From assembly GCF_000723165.1 (NCBI RefSeq), contig NZ_HG322949.1, forward strand, positions 3,822,374 through 3,831,259: 8,886 nucleotides of DNA, in the 5' to 3' direction. Source of the stretch: Janthinobacterium agaricidamnosum NBRC 102515 = DSM 9628. Its GTDB lineage: Bacteria; Pseudomonadota; Gammaproteobacteria; Burkholderiales; Burkholderiaceae_D. The notes beneath the pieces were generated by a model that worked only from the letters and a program-made list of their open reading frames with translations, was not told the DNA's origin and did not search any database. Of this stretch, positions 6,162-8,886 are shown in pieces; position 1 is the stretch's first letter, and each line of letters begins with the position of its first letter. A program made the position numbers and the translations under genes.

Positions 6162-7811
6162 TCAGGCGCTCGGGAACGAGTAATCCTTGAACGTTTCGCG
6201 CAAGCGGGTTTTTAATATCTTGCCGGTCGCGCCGAGCGGAATCGCATCGACGAAGGCCACGTCGTCCGGCGTCCACCACTTCGGGATCTTGCCGTCATAA
6301 AAGCCGAGCAACTCTTCCTTGCTGACAACAAAGCCCGCTTTCAACACCACCACCAGCAGGGGACGCTCATCCCATTTCGGATGCGGCAAGCCGACGCACG
6401 CCGCCATCTGCACCGCCGGATGCGCGATCATGATGTTTTCCAGGTCGATCGAACCGATCCACTCGCCGCCGGACTTGATCACATCCTTGCTGCGGTCGGT
6501 GATCTGCATATAACCATCGCCATCGATCGCCGCCACGTCGCCGGTCGGGAACCAGCCGTCGATCAGCGGATCGCCGCCCTCTCCGCCGAAATAACTGTGG
6601 ATCACCCATGGCCCGCGCACCAGCAATTCGCCGCGGCTTTTGCCATCCCATGGCAATTCGGCGCCGCTCTCGTCGACGATCTTCATATCGACGCCATACA
6701 CCGCATGGCCCTGCTTGGACTGCACCGCCAGTTGCTCGTCGGCGGACAATGCCATATGCCGGTTTTGCAGCGCGCTGCTGGTGCCCAGCGGCGACATTTC
6801 GGTCATGCCCCAGCCATGCACCACTTCCAGGCCGTATTGCTCGTGCATCAGCTTCATCAGCGCCGGCGGACAGGCGGCGCCGCCGACGATGGTGCGTTTG
6901 AAGGTCGAGAATTGCAGGCCGTTTTGCACCACGTAATTCATCAAGCCCAGCCAGATGGTCGGCACGCCGGCCGCAAAACTGACTTTTTCGCTTTCAAACA
7001 AGGCGAACAGCGACGCGCCATCCAGCGACGCGCCCGGCATGACCAGCTTGGAGCCGGTCATCAGCGCCGCGTACGGCATGCCCCAGGCGTTCACATGGAA
7101 CATCGGCACCACCGGCAAGGCGACTTCGCGCGCCGACATATTCATCGCATCGGGCAAGGCCACCGCATACGAATGCAGCACCGTCGAGCGGTGCGAATAC
7201 AGCGCGCCCTTCGGATTGCCGGTGGTGCCGGAGGTGTAGCACAGGCTGGACGCGGTATTTTCATCGAACAGCGGCCAGTCGAAATCGGCGTCATGCGCGT
7301 CGATCAAGTCTTCATAACACAGCAGGTTGGCGACCTTGCCGGCCGCCGGCATATGTTCGCGGCCGCACATCATGACAAAACCCTTGACCGCGCCGCAATG
7401 GGCGGCGACCGCCTCGACCAGCGGCAGGAAGGTGATGTCGAAGAACACGTACTGATCTTGCGCATGGTTGATCAGATAAATAATCTGTTCGGCATGCAGG
7501 CGCGGATTGATGGTATGGATCACCGAACCGGCGCCGGAAATCGCGTAGTACAGTTCCAGGTGGCGATAACCGTTCCACGCCAGCGTGGCGACCCGCTCGC
7601 TGAAGCCGACGCCCAGCGCCTTCAACGCATTCGCCAGGCGCCGGGTGCGCGCATGGCACTCGCTGTACGTGTAGCGGTGCAAGTCGCCCTCGACCCGGCG
7701 CGACACGATTTCAACCTTGCCGAAATGACGGTCGGCATGCTGGATGATGCTGGAAATGAGCAAAGGCTGGCTCATCATCTGCCCCATCAGAGGCGTTACT
7801 TGTGAAGACAT
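6162..7811 (-). CDS. AMP-forming acyl-CoA synthetase (medium/long-chain, AlkK/DmdB-like)
   Basis: The 549-aa protein is a complete member of the ANL superfamily that activates a carboxylic acid with ATP to an acyl-adenylate and then a CoA thioester. The P-loop YTSGTTGNPKG is at 192-202, GWGMTEMSP (A5) at 333-341, the ATP-ribose Asp in GWFPTGD (D425), the hinge in DRSKDVIKSGGEW (439-451), and the catalytic Lys in GATGKILKTRLRE (K531). The N-terminal QPLLISSIIQHADRHFG and the length match the AlkK-type medium-chain synthetases and the related DmdB methylmercaptopropionate-CoA ligases. The exact acid cannot be told from sequence. It is cytosolic. The gene is monocistronic here, convergent with the SRAP gene. 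An IS66-type element sits 134 bp upstream of its start, possibly separating it from former neighbours or distal control sites. Confidence 0.93.
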   Translation of the reverse strand: MSSQVTPLMGQMMSQPLLISSIIQHADRHFGKVEIVSRRVEGDLHRYTYSECHARTRRLANALKALGVGFSERVATLAWNGYRHLELYYAISGAGSVIHTINPRLHAEQIIYLINHAQDQYVFFDITFLPLVEAVAAHCGAVKGFVMMCGREHMPAAGKVANLLCYEDLIDAHDADFDWPLFDENTASSLCYTSGTTGNPKGALYSHRSTVLHSYAVALPDAMNMSAREVALPVVPMFHVNAWGMPYAALMTGSKLVMPGASLDGASLFALFESEKVSFAAGVPTIWLGLMNYVVQNGLQFSTFKRTIVGGAACPPALMKLMHEQYGLEVVHGWGMTEMSPLGTSSALQNRHMALSADEQLAVQSKQGHAVYGVDMKIVDESGAELPWDGKSRGELLVRGPWVIHSYFGGEGGDPLIDGWFPTGDVAAIDGDGYMQITDRSKDVIKSGGEWIGSIDLENIMIAHPAVQMAACVGLPHPKWDERPLLVVVLKAGFVVSKEELLGFYDGKIPKWWTPDDVAFVDAIPLGATGKILKTRLRETFKDYSFPSA

Positions 7812-7869
7812 AAATTATTTCCACTGGTAAATAACAATAGATCGCCATCATCCACCAGTCCGAAAAAAG

Positions 7870-7937
7870 ATGCCAGCATGACTTGATGATTCGTGCGAAG
7901 TTGTGGGTTGGCGGGCAGAGCCTCTGAAAGCTGGCAT
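7870..7937. repeat. Spaced inverted repeat upstream of the acyl-CoA synthetase gene
   Basis: ATGCCAGC (7870-7877) and GCTGGCAT (7930-7937) are perfect inverted copies 52 nt apart. They are flanked by an A run on the left and a T run on the right, so each strand shows stem-then-T. It could be a large-loop bidirectional terminator or a structured leader of the synthetase mRNA; chance is possible. Confidence 0.3.
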
Positions 7938-7989
7938 TTTTAAAGGTAAGCGTCTTCCCATCACCCTCTATCTTTAAAAGTACGCATAC

Positions 7990-8033
7990 TCCACAGTAGT
8001 TCCCGTCATTTTTTTGATGGGAACTACTGTGGA
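7990..8033 (+). promoter_or_regulatory. Foldback hairpin covering the tnpA start
   Basis: The left arm 7990-8008 (TCCACAGTAGTTCCCGTCA) pairs with the right arm 8015-8033 over 19 positions, with one G-U wobble, around a loop of six T. The candidate tnpA ATG (8017-8019) and a GTG (8029-8031) both lie inside the right arm. In RNA reading in from outside the element, the start region would be locked in the stem. Confidence 0.65.
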
Positions 8034-8277
8034 TACAGATGCAAAGACGGGCAACCGCAAAGGCCGCCCGAACTATCCGGCCGACTTCAAGCGGCGTCTC
8101 GCTACCGAGGCTTGCAAGCCTGGTATCTCGGTGTCTAAGCTGGCGCGGCAGCACACCATCAATGCCAATATGCTGTTCAAGTGGCGCCGCGAACTGCGCG
8201 CCGGCCTGTTCGAGCCGACCACGCCGGCGCTGCTGCCCGTGCTGGTCAAGCGTGCCGCAGCACCGGCAACGGCATAA
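8017..8277 (+). CDS. tnpA: IS66 TnpA, N-terminal part with helix-turn-helix (frameshifted)
   Basis: The 86-aa product carries the IS66 OrfA/TnpA region: basic RKGRPNYPADFKRRLA followed by a helix-turn-helix, GISVSKLARQHTINANMLFKW, at about residues 37-57. This small protein helps IS66 transposition, probably in DNA binding. ATG 8017 is used; TTG 8014 just before it and GTG 8029 are alternatives, the latter having GGGA 6 nt upstream. The usual C-terminal [12 protein letters not shown] block is missing here and is found in another frame at 8294-8389, so the gene appears broken by a frameshift between about 8250 and 8290. Confidence 0.75.
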   Translation: MGTTVDTDAKTGNRKGRPNYPADFKRRLATEACKPGISVSKLARQHTINANMLFKWRRELRAGLFEPTTPALLPVLVKRAAAPATA

Positions 8278-8293
8278 GGCTGCGCCAGGCGGC

Positions 8294-8389
8294 ATGATCG
8301 AGATCGTCATTGGCGAGGCCGTCGTGCGCATCCATGCCGAGGTCGACGCCGCGCTGCTCAAGCTCGTCCTGCAAAGCCTGCGTTCATGA
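8294..8389 (+). pseudogene. tnpA: IS66 TnpA, displaced C-terminal fragment
   Basis: The 31 codons [20 protein letters not shown] onward, ending LQSLRS, are the typical C-terminus of IS66 TnpA, but lie in a frame shifted by one base relative to the N-terminal part. A one-base insertion or two-base deletion would explain this. The TGA stop overlaps the ATG of the tnpB part (ATGA at 8386-8389), which is normal IS66 coupling. Independent translation from ATG 8294 is possible. Confidence 0.6.
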
Positions 8390-8886
8390 TCGGCCTGCCG
8401 GCGGGCACACGCATCTGGCTGGCCGCCGGCGTGACCGACATGCGCTCCGGTTTCAACGGCCTGGCCGCCAGGGTGCAAACGGCCCTGGCCGAAGACCCGT
8501 TCAGCGGTCATGTGTTCGTGTTCCGGGGCCGGCGCGGCGACTTGATCAAAGTGCTGTGGTGGAGTGGCGATGGCCTGTGCTTGCTGACCAGGCGGCTCGA
8601 GCGCGGCCGCTTCGTCTGGCCGATGCCGACACTGGATCCGGCGCCGCGCAAGAAATCGGTACGCCGGCCCTTGCCGGATCACCTGCCGCGTGACGAGAAG
8701 GTGTATGCGCCATCAGGCGAGGCTTGCCCCGCCTGCGGCGGTGGCCTGCGTCCCTTGGGTAAAGATGTGGCTGAGCAACTGGAGTTCGTGCCGGCCAGCT
8801 TGCGCGTGATCCGCCACGTGCGTCCGAAACTGGCGTGCAAGTGCTGCGACACCATCGTGCAGGCGCCAGCGCCAAGTCGACCGATC
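8386..8886 (+). CDS. IS66 TnpB-TnpC in-frame fusion, open at window end
   Basis: One frame is open for all 167 codons to the window edge. Residues 1 to about 79 are IS66 TnpB (Orf2 family): [48 protein letters not shown] and [17 protein letters not shown]. From about residue 85 the sequence is Tnp[16 protein letters not shown], then the zinc-finger domain with CPACGG (C109, C112) and CKCC near residue 150, with [19 protein letters not shown] between, ending APAPSRPI before the expected DDE domain. Missing are the last roughly 30-35 residues of TnpB and the N-terminal leucine-zipper region of TnpC. An internal deletion between tnpB and tnpC that happens to keep frame is the simplest explanation. 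Whether the DDE domain is intact cannot be seen. Confidence 0.8.
   Translation, partial: MIGLPAGTRIWLAAGVTDMRSGFNGLAARVQTALAEDPFSGHVFVFRGRRGDLIKVLWWSGDGLCLLTRRLERGRFVWPMPTLDPAPRKKSVRRPLPDHLPRDEKVYAPSGEACPACGGGLRPLGKDVAEQLEFVPASLRVIRHVRPKLACKCCDTIVQAPAPSRPI

Larger units (their letters stand above)
7946..8886 (+). mobile_element. IS66-family insertion sequence, left part, degenerate
   Basis: The left end is placed at GTAAGCGTCTTCCC (7946 on), since IS66-family ends begin GTAA. The 8 bases before it, TTTTAAAG (7938-7945), would be the left copy of the 8-bp target duplication this family makes. Inside follow tnpA (split), and tnpB joined to tnpC, in the usual IS66 order and orientation. The right end lies beyond the window. 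Frameshift and internal deletion suggest it cannot transpose by itself. Confidence 0.8.

Noticed and set aside
6381..7805. Long plus-strand open frame opposite the acyl-CoA synthetase
   Set aside because: Antisense to an intact enzyme with all ANL motifs; His/Arg/Gln-rich composition shows it is not a real protein.
7711..8682. Minus-strand open frame spanning the synthetase start, the IS left end and tnp genes
   Set aside because: It crosses an IS boundary and several real genes in antisense; no family resemblance.
1..8886. A new defence, CRISPR, toxin-antitoxin or biosynthetic system
   Set aside because: No repeat array, nuclease/helicase, toxin pair or synthase cluster was seen; the intact genes are recognisable standalone families.

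Overview
The window looks like chromosomal DNA from a betaproteobacterium, most likely an Oxalobacteraceae member (Janthinobacterium/Duganella/Massilia type). This is inferred from the GC-rich codon use, the small DUF3563 protein typical of Burkholderiales, and the overall gene types. No rRNA, tRNA, CRISPR or phage genes were seen.

Left part (1-3243): a tight two-gene minus-strand unit encodes an M14 zinc carboxypeptidase of the cytosolic type and, 2 nt downstream, a CYTH-domain triphosphatase. A 310-bp divergent intergenic region separates it from a plus-strand TetR regulator that has a recognisable sigma-70 promoter. Next comes a scar in which two divergent genes have both lost their 5' halves: a 3' remnant of an unrecognised minus-strand gene abuts the 3' half of a LysR regulator.

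Middle part (3177-6161): a GluP/FucP-type sugar transporter on the minus strand has a clear intrinsic terminator and a LacI/GntR-like operator just upstream of its start. A 428-bp intergenic region follows, holding a strong GC-rich hairpin and an inverted-repeat motif. Then comes a small DUF3563 gene; a second, oppositely oriented copy of the same motif lies beyond it. Next is an SRAP (YedK/HMCES-type) abasic-site shield protein gene that may be leaderless. It converges on an acyl-CoA synthetase gene across a GC-rich hairpin.

Right part (6162-8886): the AMP-forming acyl-CoA synthetase gene (AlkK/DmdB-like) is on the minus strand. From 7946 an IS66-family element begins and runs off the window. 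It appears degenerate: tnpA is split by a frameshift, and tnpB is fused in frame to tnpC with the tnpB C-terminus and tnpC N-terminus deleted. A 19-bp foldback hairpin covers the tnpA start.

Most genes are ordinary housekeeping or accessory functions that do not form one pathway. I do not see a convincing new multi-gene system. The best leads are the IS66 fusion with its foldback hairpin, the paired motif around the DUF3563 gene, and the carboxypeptidase-CYTH pair.
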